Numbered from the stretch's first letter, positions 16,962-26,325 are shown. The stretch: 64,000 nt of DNA from Burkholderia lata (GCF_902499335.1 NZ_CABVQK010000015.1:124001-188000); one strand, 5' to 3'. Program-made: numbers and translations. The notes: generated by a model from the letters alone, not told the origin.

Positions 16962-18446
16962 TTACGCAGCCATCCACGCCGGCACCCGCCCACCAACCCG
17001 CTCGGCCGCCCGCTCGTAGCCGCGTGCGAGTTGCAGCACAGCGAGATCGGCGCGCGGACGCCCGATCAGCTGCATCCCCATCGGCAGCCCCGCGTCGTTG
17101 AAGCCGACCGGCACGCTGATCACCGGGCAGCCGGCCAGCGTCCACGGCACGACCGTTTCCATCCAGCGGTGGTAGGTATCCATCGGGCGACCCGCGATCT
17201 CCTTCGGCCAGCGCTGCTCGACATCGAACGGGAACACCTGCGCGGTCGGCGCCGCGATGAAGTCGTAGCGGTCGAAGAAGCTCAGCACGGCCTGATGCCA
17301 CGCGGTGCGCTCGACGCTCGCGTCGAACACGGCCGCGCCCTGCATCGCGAGCAGCCCTTCGACCTCGTAGATCGCCTCGGGCTTCAGCAGCGCGCGCCGC
17401 GCCGGGTCGCGATAGTGCGCCAGCAGCCCGCCACCGGACAGCAGGTGCCGGTGCGCGAGCCACAGGCGCCAGATCCGGTCGGGCGCGAACGCCGGCAGCG
17501 CGGCATCGACGTCGCAGCCGATCTCGCGCAGCGTCGCCAGCCCCTGCTCGCACAGCGCAAGCACGCCGGCCTCGGTCGCGAGATAGCCGTTCCAGTCGCC
17601 GACCCATGCGATGCGCTTGCCGCGCAGGTCGGCGTCGAGCGGCTGCGCGAACACGGCCGGATCCTCCGCGAGCGACAGCGGATCGTTGCGGTCATAGCCG
17701 GCCTGGATCGCGAGCAGTTGCGCGACGTCGCCGACCGTGCGGCCCATCGGCCCTTCGATGCCGAGCTGCTGCATGTACACGTCGACGCCCGGCCAGCGCG
17801 GCACGCGGCCCTGCGACGGGCGGAAGCCGTAGATATTGCAGAACGCGGCCGGATTGCGCAGCGAACCGCCGAAATCGCTGCCGTCCGCCACCGGCAGCAT
17901 CCGCGACGCGAGCGCCGCCGCCGTGCCGCCGCTGCTGCCGCCCGCGCTCTTCGTCAGGTCGTACGGGTTGCGCGTCGCGCCATAGACTTCGTTGAACGTG
18001 TGCGAGCCGAGCCCGAATTCGGGCGTGTTGGTCTTGCCGATGAAGATCGCGCCGGCCGCGCGCATCCGCGCGACGCCCACGGAATCGGCCTGCGGCACGT
18101 TCTCGCGGAAGATCGGCGAGCCGTAGGTCGTCCGCAGCCCCTTCGTCATCGCCAGATCCTTCGGCGCCTGCGGCATCCCGTGCATCCAGCCGTGGTACTC
18201 GCCGCGCGCCAGCGCGGCATCCTTTTCCGCGGCTTCGGCGAGCAGTGCGTCGCGATCGCGCAGCGCGACGATCGCGTTGACCGCGCCGTTCACGCGCTCG
18301 ACGTGATCGAGGTACGCACGCATCGTCTCGACGCACGACACGGCCTTGCTGCGGATCGCCGACGCGAGCTCGCCCGCCGACAGGCGCACGATCGGGTCGA
18401 CGGGGATGGAAGCGGGAGCGAGAAGCTGCGGGGCGCCGTGCGGCAT
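16962..18446 (-). CDS. Amidase signature family enzyme
   Basis: A 494-residue amidase hydrolysing an amide bond with a Ser-cisSer-Lys triad. The signature region is visible as KTNTPEFGLGSHTFNEVYGATRNPYD, then SAGGSSGGTAAALA with the two catalytic serines, and FGGSLRNPAAFCNIYG; the upstream Lys lies in PKDLAMTKGLRTTYGS. The substrate is unknown, and it is not obviously GatA because no GatB or GatC neighbour is present. AGGAG precedes the ATG at 18446 at good spacing. It stands alone, with a hexamer repeat just past its stop codon. Confidence 0.88.
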   Translation of the reverse strand: MPHGAPQLLAPASIPVDPIVRLSAGELASAIRSKAVSCVETMRAYLDHVERVNGAVNAIVALRDRDALLAEAAEKDAALARGEYHGWMHGMPQAPKDLAMTKGLRTTYGSPIFRENVPQADSVGVARMRAAGAIFIGKTNTPEFGLGSHTFNEVYGATRNPYDLTKSAGGSSGGTAAALASRMLPVADGSDFGGSLRNPAAFCNIYGFRPSQGRVPRWPGVDVYMQQLGIEGPMGRTVGDVAQLLAIQAGYDRNDPLSLAEDPAVFAQPLDADLRGKRIAWVGDWNGYLATEAGVLALCEQGLATLREIGCDVDAALPAFAPDRIWRLWLAHRHLLSGGGLLAHYRDPARRALLKPEAIYEVEGLLAMQGAAVFDASVERTAWHQAVLSFFDRYDFIAAPTAQVFPFDVEQRWPKEIAGRPMDTYHRWMETVVPWTLAGCPVISVPVGFNDAGLPMGMQLIGRPRADLAVLQLARGYERAAERVGGRVPAWMAA

Positions 18447-18657
18447 GCGGAGTCTCCTGGAATCGGAATGGGATGGCGGGCCGCACGGCGGCGGTCGCTC
18501 CCGAACCGGCCGGGGGCGGCCGCGCCGCGGTCGATGCACTACTCTACGCGACGCCGGATCGGCGACCTCCGATATTTTCCGCCGCGATTCATTGCGGATC
18601 CGACTAAATCGGGGTGGCAAGCCACGGGTCGCCCACGCCGCCCCGGTCGATGAAATC

Positions 18658-18673
18658 GTTTATGCGCATAAAC
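18658..18673. promoter_or_regulatory. Perfect 16-bp palindrome in the amidase-uspA intergenic region
   Basis: GTTTATGCGCATAAAC is a perfect palindrome in the 367-bp gap (18447-18813) between divergent genes. It is followed by an AT-rich tract (18674-18698), so it is well placed to control the UspA gene, the amidase gene, or both. The binding protein is unknown. Nothing else definite is seen in the gap. Confidence 0.5.
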
Positions 18674-18813
18674 TTAAATTTCTTATATTTCTATTAGGCG
18701 CGGCACGACGCGGCGGGCGTTAACGACATTTTTACGCGGCCGCCCGTTCTCTTTAGATCGTTCGTCCCGGCGGCGCGCTACGCTGGAATCATCTCGTTTC
18801 CTGGACAACGTTC

Positions 18814-19248
18814 ATGCTCAAGCTGCTGGTTCCGGTCGGCCACTCTCCCCGCTCGCTTCAGGCGGTTCGCCACGCGACCTTCCTGTATCGCGAACGGTGT
18901 GCGTCGGAGATCGTGCTGATCAACGTTCAGGCACCGCTCGAATCGACGCGGCTCGAGGCCTACCATCCGCTGTCGCGGCTGCGTTCCATCGAGGAGAAGT
19001 TCGCGTCCGACGATCTGGCCATGGCCGAGCGGATCCTGCGGGAAGCCGGCGTCAAGTACAGCGTCGTGATGAAGGTGGGCCCGGTGGCCGATACGATCGC
19101 GTCCGTCGCGGCCGAGACGGGGTGCGACGAGATCGTGGTCGTCGCGCCGCGGCACGATCCGTTGCATGCGCTGATGTCGGTGTTCCGCCGCAGCGTGATG
19201 AGCCGGCTGGTGCGGATTTCGAATGTGCCGGTCACGGCCGTGCAATGA
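18814..19248 (+). CDS. Universal stress protein (UspA family)
   Basis: A 144-residue single-domain Usp fold: MLKLLVPVGHSPRSLQAVRHA at the N-terminus, EIVLINVQAP as the second strand, CDEIVVVAPR as the fourth, and NVPVTAVQ at the C-terminus. The usual ATP-binding Gly-x2-Gly-x9-Gly-Ser/Thr loop is not present; the matching region reads APRHDPLHALMSVFRRSVM, so it probably does not bind ATP in the standard way. Single-gene transcription is likely, with control through the upstream palindrome possible. Confidence 0.85.
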   Translation: MLKLLVPVGHSPRSLQAVRHATFLYRERCASEIVLINVQAPLESTRLEAYHPLSRLRSIEEKFASDDLAMAERILREAGVKYSVVMKVGPVADTIASVAAETGCDEIVVVAPRHDPLHALMSVFRRSVMSRLVRISNVPVTAVQ

Positions 19249-19368
19249 CGGGGATGACGCGCGGCGGCGCGTCGCCGGCTCGTTCGCTGACGGGCCGCAG
19301 GCTTGCAACGAGCGGTGCGGCACGTGTGCGCGTTGCCGCTCACGTGCGCACCGGCCTTCTCGCAACGC

Positions 19369-19479
19369 TTAATCGATGACCTTGCGCCAGAACACGAAAT
19401 AGGCGGCTGCCGAAGATGCAACGAGCAGAATGGCCCACATCGGGGCAAGGCTGATCAGGACAGAAGAGACGTTAAGCAT
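19369..19479 (-). CDS. 36-residue single-pass membrane protein
   Basis: A short frame starting MLNVSSVLISLAPMW, with one transmembrane helix (about residues 12-30) and a basic C-terminal tail FWRKVID. A GAGGA site lies 6 bp before the ATG, which strongly supports translation. It is too short for most gene callers. Family not recognised. It is convergent with the uspA-like gene and separated from it by 120 bp. Small proteins of this type often modulate a membrane complex, but no partner is evident. Confidence 0.62.
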   Translation of the reverse strand: MLNVSSVLISLAPMWAILLVASSAAAYFVFWRKVID

Positions 19480-19874
19480 TTGGATTCCTCACTATTTCGA
19501 TAGCGACGTTCAACACGCACCTGCTTGCCGGAACCGATGCATTCGACCGCGATCGCGTTCCGTCAAATCATGCATTCATGCTATCGCTTTGAACGGCCAC
19601 GCGACCGCCCCCTCCCGTCCGTAACCTGACATTCGTCAAACTCGCGCGAATCGCGTGCCTGTCGAGCTGAAATTCGTCGCGCGAATGCCTCGTCGTACGC
19701 CCCGTTTCGCCGGCCAGTCGCATTGAAGTCGCGCCCTCCTTCCGCACGCAAATCACGAAAAACGGGACAGGATCACCCCGCCCGCCCCCCGTTTCAGCAG
19801 ACGTTTACCGGGGGAACCCCCAAGTGCTTCGTCAAACGGGTCCGCGTTACGCTTGAGTGACGAGGAGACGAACC
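19480..19874. other. Gene-free intergenic stretch
   Basis: No frame with a credible ribosome site is seen. CGCGCGAAT occurs twice (near 19645 and 19678) without a clear structure. The region must contain the promoters of the 36-residue protein gene and the rightward exported-protein gene, but neither promoter is recognisable. Confidence 0.4.
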
Positions 19875-20123
19875 ATGAGACGAGCCGTACATATCGCTGT
19901 TTTCGCACTGCTGGCATATCTCATTGGCGATCGCGCGATCCTGCATGCGCAAGGCCGCGACACCAGCCCGCTCGCGTGCGAACAGGGCGCCGCGCAAGTG
20001 AAGGTCGACGCGCTCGGCCGCGGCTTCGGCGAAGCCGCCGCCAGCAGCCAGAGCGAGGCATTCATGTCGGGCTGCCTGGTGACGGGGCGCGGCAGCCAGG
20101 ACGTCGCGCTGGCGAACCGCTGA
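19875..20123 (+). CDS. Small exported hypothetical protein
   Basis: An 82-residue protein with a signal peptide (MRRAVHIAVFALLAYLIGDRAILHAQG) and a mature part containing two Cys residues (SPLACEQG and FMSGCLV) that could form a disulphide. GAGGAG at 19862-19867 fixes the start at 19875 over the upstream ATG at 19857. No family is recognised. The next rightward gene starts 288 bp later, so the two are probably separate transcription units. Confidence 0.6.
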   Translation: MRRAVHIAVFALLAYLIGDRAILHAQGRDTSPLACEQGAAQVKVDALGRGFGEAAASSQSEAFMSGCLVTGRGSQDVALANR

Positions 20124-20411
20124 CGCGCATCCGTTGAGGTGCCGGTCGCGTTCGGGTCACGACGGCTGGGCCGGAGCCGCGCGCCCGCATCCATTTCCGC
20201 TTTTTCGATCAATATTGCGACCCAGGTCACGGTCCGGACGGCGGTCACACCGAACGTCCACACGTGACCTGTATCGTCGCGGGGAAGACGCGTCGACATC
20301 GGTTCGATCGGGGCATCCTTGCCGCCTGGCACGCCCCTGGCGATCAACCGGCCGAATTTCCGGCCGGCGCATCGAAACCCCGCTTCATCTATAACGACAA
20401 CCCACCCAACG

Positions 20412-20885
20412 ATGATCCATCCGCACACCGAGTTGATCCAGCGCTTCTACACGGCGTTCCAGCAGCGCGACATAGACGGGATGCTCGCCTGCTATGCCGA
20501 TGACGTCGTGTTCAGCGATCCCGCATTCGGCGAACTGCGCGGCGACCTCGCACGCGACATGTGGCGCATGCTGGTCGCGCGTGCGCAGGACTTTTCATTG
20601 ACGTTCGGCGACGTCGACGCGGACCAACAGGCCGGGCGCGCCAAGTGGATCGCCCAATACCGGTTCACCACGACCAACCGCATGGTGGTCAACCGGATCG
20701 ATGCGCGGTTCCGGTTTCGCGACGGACTCATCGTCGAGCATCGCGACAGCTTCGACCTGTGGCGCTGGTCGCGTCAGGCGCTGGGACTGAAGGGCGCCCT
20801 GCTCGGCTGGACGCCTTTCGTGCAACGCGCGATCCGCGCGCAGGCACGGAAGAATCTCGACGCGTATCGCGCCAAACGGAAGTAA
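20412..20885 (+). CDS. SnoaL-like / NTF2-fold polyketide-cyclase-type protein
   Basis: A 157-residue protein with the NTF2-like pattern HTELIQRFYTAFQQRDIDGMLACYADDVVFSDPAFGELRGD followed by beta strands and FRDGLIVEHRDSFDLWRW. The fold serves many enzymes and binding proteins; the substrate is unknown. The start at 20412 is chosen because translation before it is not conserved-looking. It is convergent with the BPL_N-domain protein gene, with a 12-bp gap. Confidence 0.82.
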   Translation: MIHPHTELIQRFYTAFQQRDIDGMLACYADDVVFSDPAFGELRGDLARDMWRMLVARAQDFSLTFGDVDADQQAGRAKWIAQYRFTTTNRMVVNRIDARFRFRDGLIVEHRDSFDLWRWSRQALGLKGALLGWTPFVQRAIRAQARKNLDAYRAKRK

Positions 20886-20897
20886 CGCACGCAACCG

Positions 20898-21653
20898 TTA
20901 TGGCTTCATCGTCGCGTTGATCAGGTCGTAGGCCATGTCCGGCAGAACGCCGTCCGGATTCTTGAGACCGTACTGGCGATACCAGCTTTCGTCGGCTTCG
21001 GGATGCGGGCCGACGAGCCCGACGCGCCCTTTGCCGTAGCGATAGGTCGCGGCCGCGATATCGCGGTTCGGATAGGTCGCCAGCACGACCGCGCCAGGGG
21101 CGGCCGGAAGCATCGCGCCGTCCTGGAAGTAGATCCAGCGCTTTTTCCCGCGCCATACCACCGGTGTCACCGTGTCGGCAATACCGTGGAGTGTCGAACC
21201 CGGCCGGCCGACCTCGGAATCGAACTCGCCGTCGACCAGCCCGAAACCCGGGTCGCCCGCCAGGTAGGCACCCATGCAGATGCCCAGATAGCGCCCGCCG
21301 TTCGACACGTATTGCCGCACGGCCTTGATCGAATGCTTCCCGATGCTGGCCGCCGCGCCGGGGATGTCCTGCCCGCCGCCCGGCTGGACATAGAGCGCGG
21401 CGCCCGCCAGGACGGCGGGCGTGATCTTGAGTTTTTCCGCCGGCCCGACGTAGATCACCCGGAACCTGTGTTCCGATTCCCGCAGGCGGCTGGCGATCGT
21501 CTCGGGACAGCCATCGCACGCGGCCGGGCCACGATAGACCAGCGCGACGGGACGGCTGGCGGAGCCGCGCGTATCGCCGTCGGCCGCAGCCGCATGAACG
21601 ACCGATGACGCGACGAGCGCCACCACCACGAAAATCGATTCTCTGGATCGCAT
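20898..21653 (-). CDS. Exported BPL_N (glutamine-amidotransferase-like) domain protein
   Basis: A 251-residue protein with a signal peptide (MRSRESIFVVVALVASSVVHAAA) and a GATase-like fold. The nucleophile-elbow-like motif YLGICMGAYLAG contains a Cys, and GPHPEADESWY near the C-terminus matches the biotin-protein-ligase N-terminal (BPL_N) family. Secreted members have no assigned reaction. The first in-frame Met giving a clean signal peptide is at 21653; longer frames are poor. It lies alone between convergent and divergent neighbours. Confidence 0.78.
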   Translation of the reverse strand: MRSRESIFVVVALVASSVVHAAAADGDTRGSASRPVALVYRGPAACDGCPETIASRLRESEHRFRVIYVGPAEKLKITPAVLAGAALYVQPGGGQDIPGAAASIGKHSIKAVRQYVSNGGRYLGICMGAYLAGDPGFGLVDGEFDSEVGRPGSTLHGIADTVTPVVWRGKKRWIYFQDGAMLPAAPGAVVLATYPNRDIAAATYRYGKGRVGLVGPHPEADESWYRQYGLKNPDGVLPDMAYDLINATMKP

Positions 21654-21874
21654 GTTCTTGAACGACGGGATTTGAGGGCTCGCGGCCGTCCAGGACGAAG
21701 CGACCTGCACGCACCGATGCTCGCCCCGCTTTTTGAAACCTGGCTGAAAGCCGCGTGAAATAGAGCGTAGGCGCGCGAAAGCGGCGTGTGTGTGCCGTTT
21801 CTTGCGTGCTTGTGCAGATATGTCGCCGCCGACTCCCCCGCGCCACCGCGCTTCCCCGTGCCCTGCGCGCCAAC

Positions 21875-21886
21875 TCTTATATAAGA
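21875..21886. promoter_or_regulatory. Palindrome TCTTATATAAGA upstream of acnB
   Basis: A perfect 12-bp AT-rich palindrome followed by GACATAAGACATTT, 120 bp before the acnB start. It lies in an otherwise gene-free 353-bp gap (21654-22006). It looks like an operator for a regulator of TCA-cycle genes; which regulator binds is not shown. Confidence 0.5.
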
Positions 21887-22006
21887 CATAAGACATTTGA
21901 CGTTAAAGAGCATTGAGATTAGAATCCCGCTGCAAAGCAGTGCCTGGAACAGCCCCGGAGTGCCGGCAAGGCCTTCCCCTCAAACGCAATATCAGCAGGT
22001 CTCCCC

Positions 22007-24592
22007 ATGCTTGAAAACTTTCGTGCTCACGTGGCCGCCCGCGCCGCGCTCGGTATTCCTCCCCTGCCGCTGACGGCTCAGCAGACCGCCGAACTGGTGG
22101 AACTGCTGACGAACCCGCCCGCCGGCGAAGAGCAGACGCTGCTCGACCTGATCACCCATCGCGTGCCCGCAGGCGTCGACGAAGCCGCCCGCGTGAAGGC
22201 CGGCTTCCTGGCCGCCGTGGCCAAGGGCGAGACCGCCTGCCCGCTGCTCTCGCGCGAACGCGCCACCGAACTGCTCGGCACGATGCTCGGCGGCTACAAC
22301 ATCCAGCCGCTGATCGAGCTGCTGTCCGATGAAGCCGTGGCCGCCGTCGCCGCAGACGCACTGAAGAAAACCCTGCTGATGTTCGACCAGTTCCATGACG
22401 TCAAGGAACTCGCCGACAAGGGCAACGTGCACGCGAAGGCCGTGCTGCAAAGCTGGGCCGACGCCGAATGGTTCACGAGCCGCCCGGAAGTGCCGCAAAG
22501 CCTGACCATCACCGTGTTCAAGGTGACGGGCGAAACCAACACCGACGACCTGTCGCCGGCCCCGGACGCCACCACCCGCCCGGACATCCCGATGCACGCG
22601 CTGGCGATGCTGAAGAACGCACGCCCGGGCATCACGCCGGAAGAAGACGGCAAGCGCGGCCCGGTCAAGTTCATCGAATCGCTGAAGGAAAAGGGTCACC
22701 TGGTCGCCTACGTGGGCGACGTGGTCGGCACCGGCTCCTCGCGCAAGTCGGCCACCAACTCGGTGCTGTGGTTCACGGGCGAAGACATCCCGTTCGTGCC
22801 GAACAAGCGTTTCGGCGGCGTGTGCCTCGGCAGCAAGATCGCCCCGATCTTCTACAACACGATGGAAGACGCCGGCGCACTGCCGATCGAGCTCGACGTG
22901 TCGCAGATGGAAATGGGCGACGTGGTCGAACTGCGTCCGTATGACGGCAAGGCGCTGAAGGACGGCAACGTGATCGCCGAATTCCAGGTCAAGTCCGACG
23001 TGCTGTTCGACGAAGTGCGCGCCGGCGGCCGCATTCCGCTGATCATCGGCCGCGGCCTGACCGCGAAGGCACGTGAAGCACTGGGCCTCGCGCCGTCGAC
23101 GCTGTTCCGCCTGCCGCACCAGCCTGCCGACAGCGGCAAGGGCTTCTCGCTCGCGCAGAAGATGGTCGGCCGCGCATGCGGCCTGCCGGAAGGCCAGGGC
23201 GTGCGCCCGGGCACGTACTGCGAACCGAAGATGACCTCGGTCGGCTCGCAGGACACCACGGGCCCGATGACCCGCGACGAACTGAAGGATCTGGCTTGCC
23301 TCGGCTTCTCGGCCGATCTCGTGATGCAGTCGTTCTGCCACACGGCCGCGTATCCGAAGCCGGTCGACGTGAAGACGCACCAGACGCTGCCGAACTTCAT
23401 CAGCACGCGTGGCGGCATCGCGCTGCGCCCGGGCGACGGCGTGATCCACTCGTGGCTGAACCGCATGCTGCTGCCCGACACCGTCGGCACCGGCGGCGAT
23501 TCGCACACGCGCTTCCCGATCGGCATCAGCTTCCCGGCAGGTTCGGGCCTGGTCGCGTTCGCGGCCGCCACCGGCACGATGCCGCTGGACATGCCGGAAT
23601 CGGTGCTGGTCCGCTTCAAGGGCAAGATGCAGCCGGGCGTCACGCTGCGTGACCTCGTCAACGCGATCCCGCTGTACGCGATCAAGCAAGGCATGCTGAC
23701 GGTCGCCAAGCAAGGCAAGAAGAACATCTTCTCGGGCCGCATCCTCGAAATCGAAGGCCTGCCCGACCTGAAGGTCGAGCAAGCGTTCGAGCTGTCGGAT
23801 GCGTCGGCCGAGCGTTCGGCAGCCGGTTGCTCGGTGCACCTGAACAAGGAACCGATCATCGAGTACCTGAACAGCAACATCACGCTGCTGAAGTGGATGA
23901 TCGCGCAGGGCTACCAGGATCCGCGCAGCCTGCAGCGCCGTATCGAGGCGATGGAACAGTGGCTGGCCGACCCGCAACTGCTGTCGCCGGATGCAGACGC
24001 CGAATACGCGGCCGTCATCGAGATCGACCTCGCCGACATCCACGAGCCGATCGTCGCATGCCCGAACGACCCGGACGACGTGAAGACGCTGTCCGACGTC
24101 GCAGGCGCGAAGATCGACGAAGTGTTCATCGGCTCGTGCATGACCAACATCGGTCACTTCCGTGCCGCGTCGAAGCTGCTCGAAGGCAAGCGCGACATCC
24201 CGGTCAAGCTGTGGGTCGCGCCGCCGACCAAGATGGACCAGAAGCAGCTGACCGAAGAAGGCCACTACGGCGTGTTCGGCACGGCCGGTGCGCGTACCGA
24301 AATGCCGGGCTGCTCGCTGTGCATGGGTAACCAGGCTCAGGTGCGCGAAGGCGCGACGGTCATGTCGACGTCGACCCGTAACTTCCCGAACCGTCTCGGC
24401 AAGAACACGAACGTGTATCTCGGCTCGGCGGAACTGGCGGCGATCTGCTCGCGTCTGGGCAAGATCCCGACCAAGGAAGAGTACATGGCCGACATGGGCG
24501 TGCTCAGCGCGAACGGCGACCAGATCTACAAGTACATGAACTTCGACCAGATCCAGGACTTCAAGGAAGTGGCCGACACCGTGCAGATGTAA
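22007..24592 (+). CDS. acnB: Aconitate hydratase B
   Basis: An 861-residue AcnB, which interconverts citrate and isocitrate via cis-aconitate; family members may also accept 2-methyl-cis-aconitate. The N-terminal helical domain (MLENFRAHVAARAALGIPPLPL) and the swivel domain with TGETNTDDLSPAPDAT near residue 172 are in the AcnB-specific order. The [4Fe-4S] ligands are Cys711 (GSCMTNIGHF), Cys769 and Cys772 (PGCSLCMGN), close to the E. coli positions. Length and motifs are intact. A T-tailed hairpin follows the gene. Confidence 0.97.
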   Translation: MLENFRAHVAARAALGIPPLPLTAQQTAELVELLTNPPAGEEQTLLDLITHRVPAGVDEAARVKAGFLAAVAKGETACPLLSRERATELLGTMLGGYNIQPLIELLSDEAVAAVAADALKKTLLMFDQFHDVKELADKGNVHAKAVLQSWADAEWFTSRPEVPQSLTITVFKVTGETNTDDLSPAPDATTRPDIPMHALAMLKNARPGITPEEDGKRGPVKFIESLKEKGHLVAYVGDVVGTGSSRKSATNSVLWFTGEDIPFVPNKRFGGVCLGSKIAPIFYNTMEDAGALPIELDVSQMEMGDVVELRPYDGKALKDGNVIAEFQVKSDVLFDEVRAGGRIPLIIGRGLTAKAREALGLAPSTLFRLPHQPADSGKGFSLAQKMVGRACGLPEGQGVRPGTYCEPKMTSVGSQDTTGPMTRDELKDLACLGFSADLVMQSFCHTAAYPKPVDVKTHQTLPNFISTRGGIALRPGDGVIHSWLNRMLLPDTVGTGGDSHTRFPIGISFPAGSGLVAFAAATGTMPLDMPESVLVRFKGKMQPGVTLRDLVNAIPLYAIKQGMLTVAKQGKKNIFSGRILEIEGLPDLKVEQAFELSDASAERSAAGCSVHLNKEPIIEYLNSNITLLKWMIAQGYQDPRSLQRRIEAMEQWLADPQLLSPDADAEYAAVIEIDLADIHEPIVACPNDPDDVKTLSDVAGAKIDEVFIGSCMTNIGHFRAASKLLEGKRDIPVKLWVAPPTKMDQKQLTEEGHYGVFGTAGARTEMPGCSLCMGNQAQVREGATVMSTSTRNFPNRLGKNTNVYLGSAELAAICSRLGKIPTKEEYMADMGVLSANGDQIYKYMNFDQIQDFKEVADTVQM

Positions 24593-24642
24593 GCACGCGG
24601 AGCGGGCTGCGGCGGGCGGTTGACGTCGCAGCACACCACGCA

Positions 24643-24681
24643 ATGGCGTCGCAGGCTGAATGCCCGCGGCGCCATTTTTTT
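24643..24681 (+). terminator. Rho-independent terminator after acnB
   Basis: ATGGCG and CGCCAT form the outer stem with GC-rich partial pairing inside the loop, followed by a run of seven T residues (24675-24681). It lies about 50 bp after the acnB stop codon. Confidence 0.75.
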
Positions 24682-24759
24682 ATGCGGTGCCGAAACGAGC
24701 CCCCTGGGAGATGGCGGGAAAGCCGCGATGACCGGCGATTCTAGCGCCGCTCGCGACAT

Positions 24760-25173
24760 TCACGCGCCCTCGCCGCCCGGCTGGCGGCGGATCACCAGTT
24801 CGTTGAAGCCGGTGTGCGGGTCGGGCTCGCGCGCAAAGCGATGCGCAGGAAGCACGGCAAGCAGGATCTCGGCGGTCGTGCGCACCATGCAGCCGCTGGC
24901 CACGTGGCCGCCCGACACGCGGCCGACCACATCGGAAACGGACATGTGCAGGTGCGCGCCGTCCGGCGATACCGAGCCGGCCAGCGTCAGGATTTCGAGG
25001 TCGCCGCGCAGCTCGGTCGGCACGTCGGCCCCGGCAAAGCGCAACTGCGCGACGCTCAGGCTGCCGATGCCCTGGATCACGAATGCCGCACGCGCGTCGT
25101 GCTGACGCAATGCGTGTTCGATCGACGCGCGCAGGTCGTCGCCGGGGGAAAGACGCAGAGGGTGAGCTTGCAT
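24760..25173 (-). CDS. PPC/DUF296 domain DNA-binding-type protein
   Basis: A 137-residue single-domain protein: LRLSPGDDLRASIEHAL at the N-terminus, AFVIQGIGSLSVAQLRFAG, and the metal-binding-like HLHMSVSD, then GGHVASGCMVRTTAEI. This matches the PPC (plant and prokaryote conserved) domain. Bacterial stand-alone PPC proteins have no clear function. It is separated by 116 bp from the hcr stop upstream and may be cotranscribed with hcp-hcr at a low level. Confidence 0.85.
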   Translation of the reverse strand: MQAHPLRLSPGDDLRASIEHALRQHDARAAFVIQGIGSLSVAQLRFAGADVPTELRGDLEILTLAGSVSPDGAHLHMSVSDVVGRVSGGHVASGCMVRTTAEILLAVLPAHRFAREPDPHTGFNELVIRRQPGGEGA

Positions 25174-25289
25174 GGTCGAGCACCTGCCGATGGAGGATGG
25201 TGTCGACCAAGAGTACGTTCGCGCGGTGAATCCGGCAAGTCACCCGCGCTCGGGAACATCGCGCGCCCGCGCCGCCACTGGCCCCGGCA

Positions 25290-26312
25290 TCAGACAGTAA
25301 AACGCTCGCTCGCGAACTGCGTGTCCGGCACGCCTGCCGTCATCGCCACGTCCCGCACCGCCTGCACGAGCGGCGGCGGCCCGCATACGTAGATGTCCGG
25401 CGGCGCATCGTTCTGCGCAAGCGCCGTGCGCAACGCGTCGGCCGGCGTGCCGCGCAACCCGCCCCACTTCTCGTCCGGACGCCATACGCACAAATCGACG
25501 CGCAGTTGCGGCAGGTCCGCCTGCAATCGCGCGAGTTCATCGAGCATGAACAGTTCGCTTTCCTGATTGACGCCGAAAAAAAGCCGGGCGTCGGCCATCT
25601 CCTGAAATTCAGCCATGCGCCGCAGCATCGACAGGATCGGCGCGAGCCCCGTACCGCCCGCGACGAACCAGCGCGGCCGCAGACTGTCCGCGAACAACCC
25701 GAAGCCGCCCATCGGCACGCGCACGGTCAGCGGATCGCCTGGCCGCGCACGCTCGCGCAGGTACGTCGAAAACCAGCCGCCCGGCCGCAGCCGGATCAGG
25801 AACTCGAGGCGGCCGTCCCAGTTGCTCGTGTTCGCGAGCGAATACGGGCGGCGCACACCGCTGCCCGGCACCTCGAGTTCCGCGAACTGACCGGGCTCGA
25901 ACTCCGCGGCCGAACCGAACGCGTCGTCGGGCTCGACCTGCAGCTCGACACGCATCGTGTCGGCCGCGATCGTCTCGAGCGCCGCGATCCGCGCGGTGCG
26001 CACGGGCACCGGATGCAGCAGCACCTTGGTCCGGTCGTACGGCGCGGCGACCCGCAGGTCGCCGCGCGGCCGGGTCCGGCACAGCAGGACCGCGCCGCGC
26101 TGGCCGGCCGGCAGCACGCCGGCGCTGTCGGGCTGCATCTCGTACGCGCCGTCGACGACGGTCGCCTGGCAGGCGCCGCAGCTGCCGCGCCGGCATTGCG
26201 ACGGCAGCGTGATATCGGCGTCGGCCGCGGCCGAGAGCAGATCCTGCTCGCCGCCGCAGTCGAAGCCGAAGCGCTCGCCGTCACGTGTCGTGATCTCGAT
26301 GCGATAGCTCAT
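25290..26312 (-). CDS. hcr: NADH:Hcp oxidoreductase-like flavoprotein
   Basis: A 340-residue three-domain electron transfer protein. An N-terminal plant-type [2Fe-2S] ferredoxin domain has Cys40, Cys45, Cys48 and Cys78; an FAD domain shows RPYSLANTS; the NAD domain shows GGTGLAPILSML and YVCGPPPLVQAV. The order ferredoxin-FAD-NAD resembles benzoate dioxygenase and methane monooxygenase reductases; E. coli Hcr has the ferredoxin at the other end. It follows hcp by 13 bp, so the likely role is to pass electrons from NADH to Hcp. The symbol rests on context. Confidence 0.82.
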   Translation of the reverse strand: MSYRIEITTRDGERFGFDCGGEQDLLSAAADADITLPSQCRRGSCGACQATVVDGAYEMQPDSAGVLPAGQRGAVLLCRTRPRGDLRVAAPYDRTKVLLHPVPVRTARIAALETIAADTMRVELQVEPDDAFGSAAEFEPGQFAELEVPGSGVRRPYSLANTSNWDGRLEFLIRLRPGGWFSTYLRERARPGDPLTVRVPMGGFGLFADSLRPRWFVAGGTGLAPILSMLRRMAEFQEMADARLFFGVNQESELFMLDELARLQADLPQLRVDLCVWRPDEKWGGLRGTPADALRTALAQNDAPPDIYVCGPPPLVQAVRDVAMTAGVPDTQFASERFTV

Positions 26313-26325
26313 CGAACGATCCCGC

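Noticed and set aside
16530..18653. A plus-strand frame with Ala-Ser repeats opposite the amidase gene
   Set aside because: The Ala-Ser run is only the translation of the GGCTTC array, and the remainder is antisense to the amidase.
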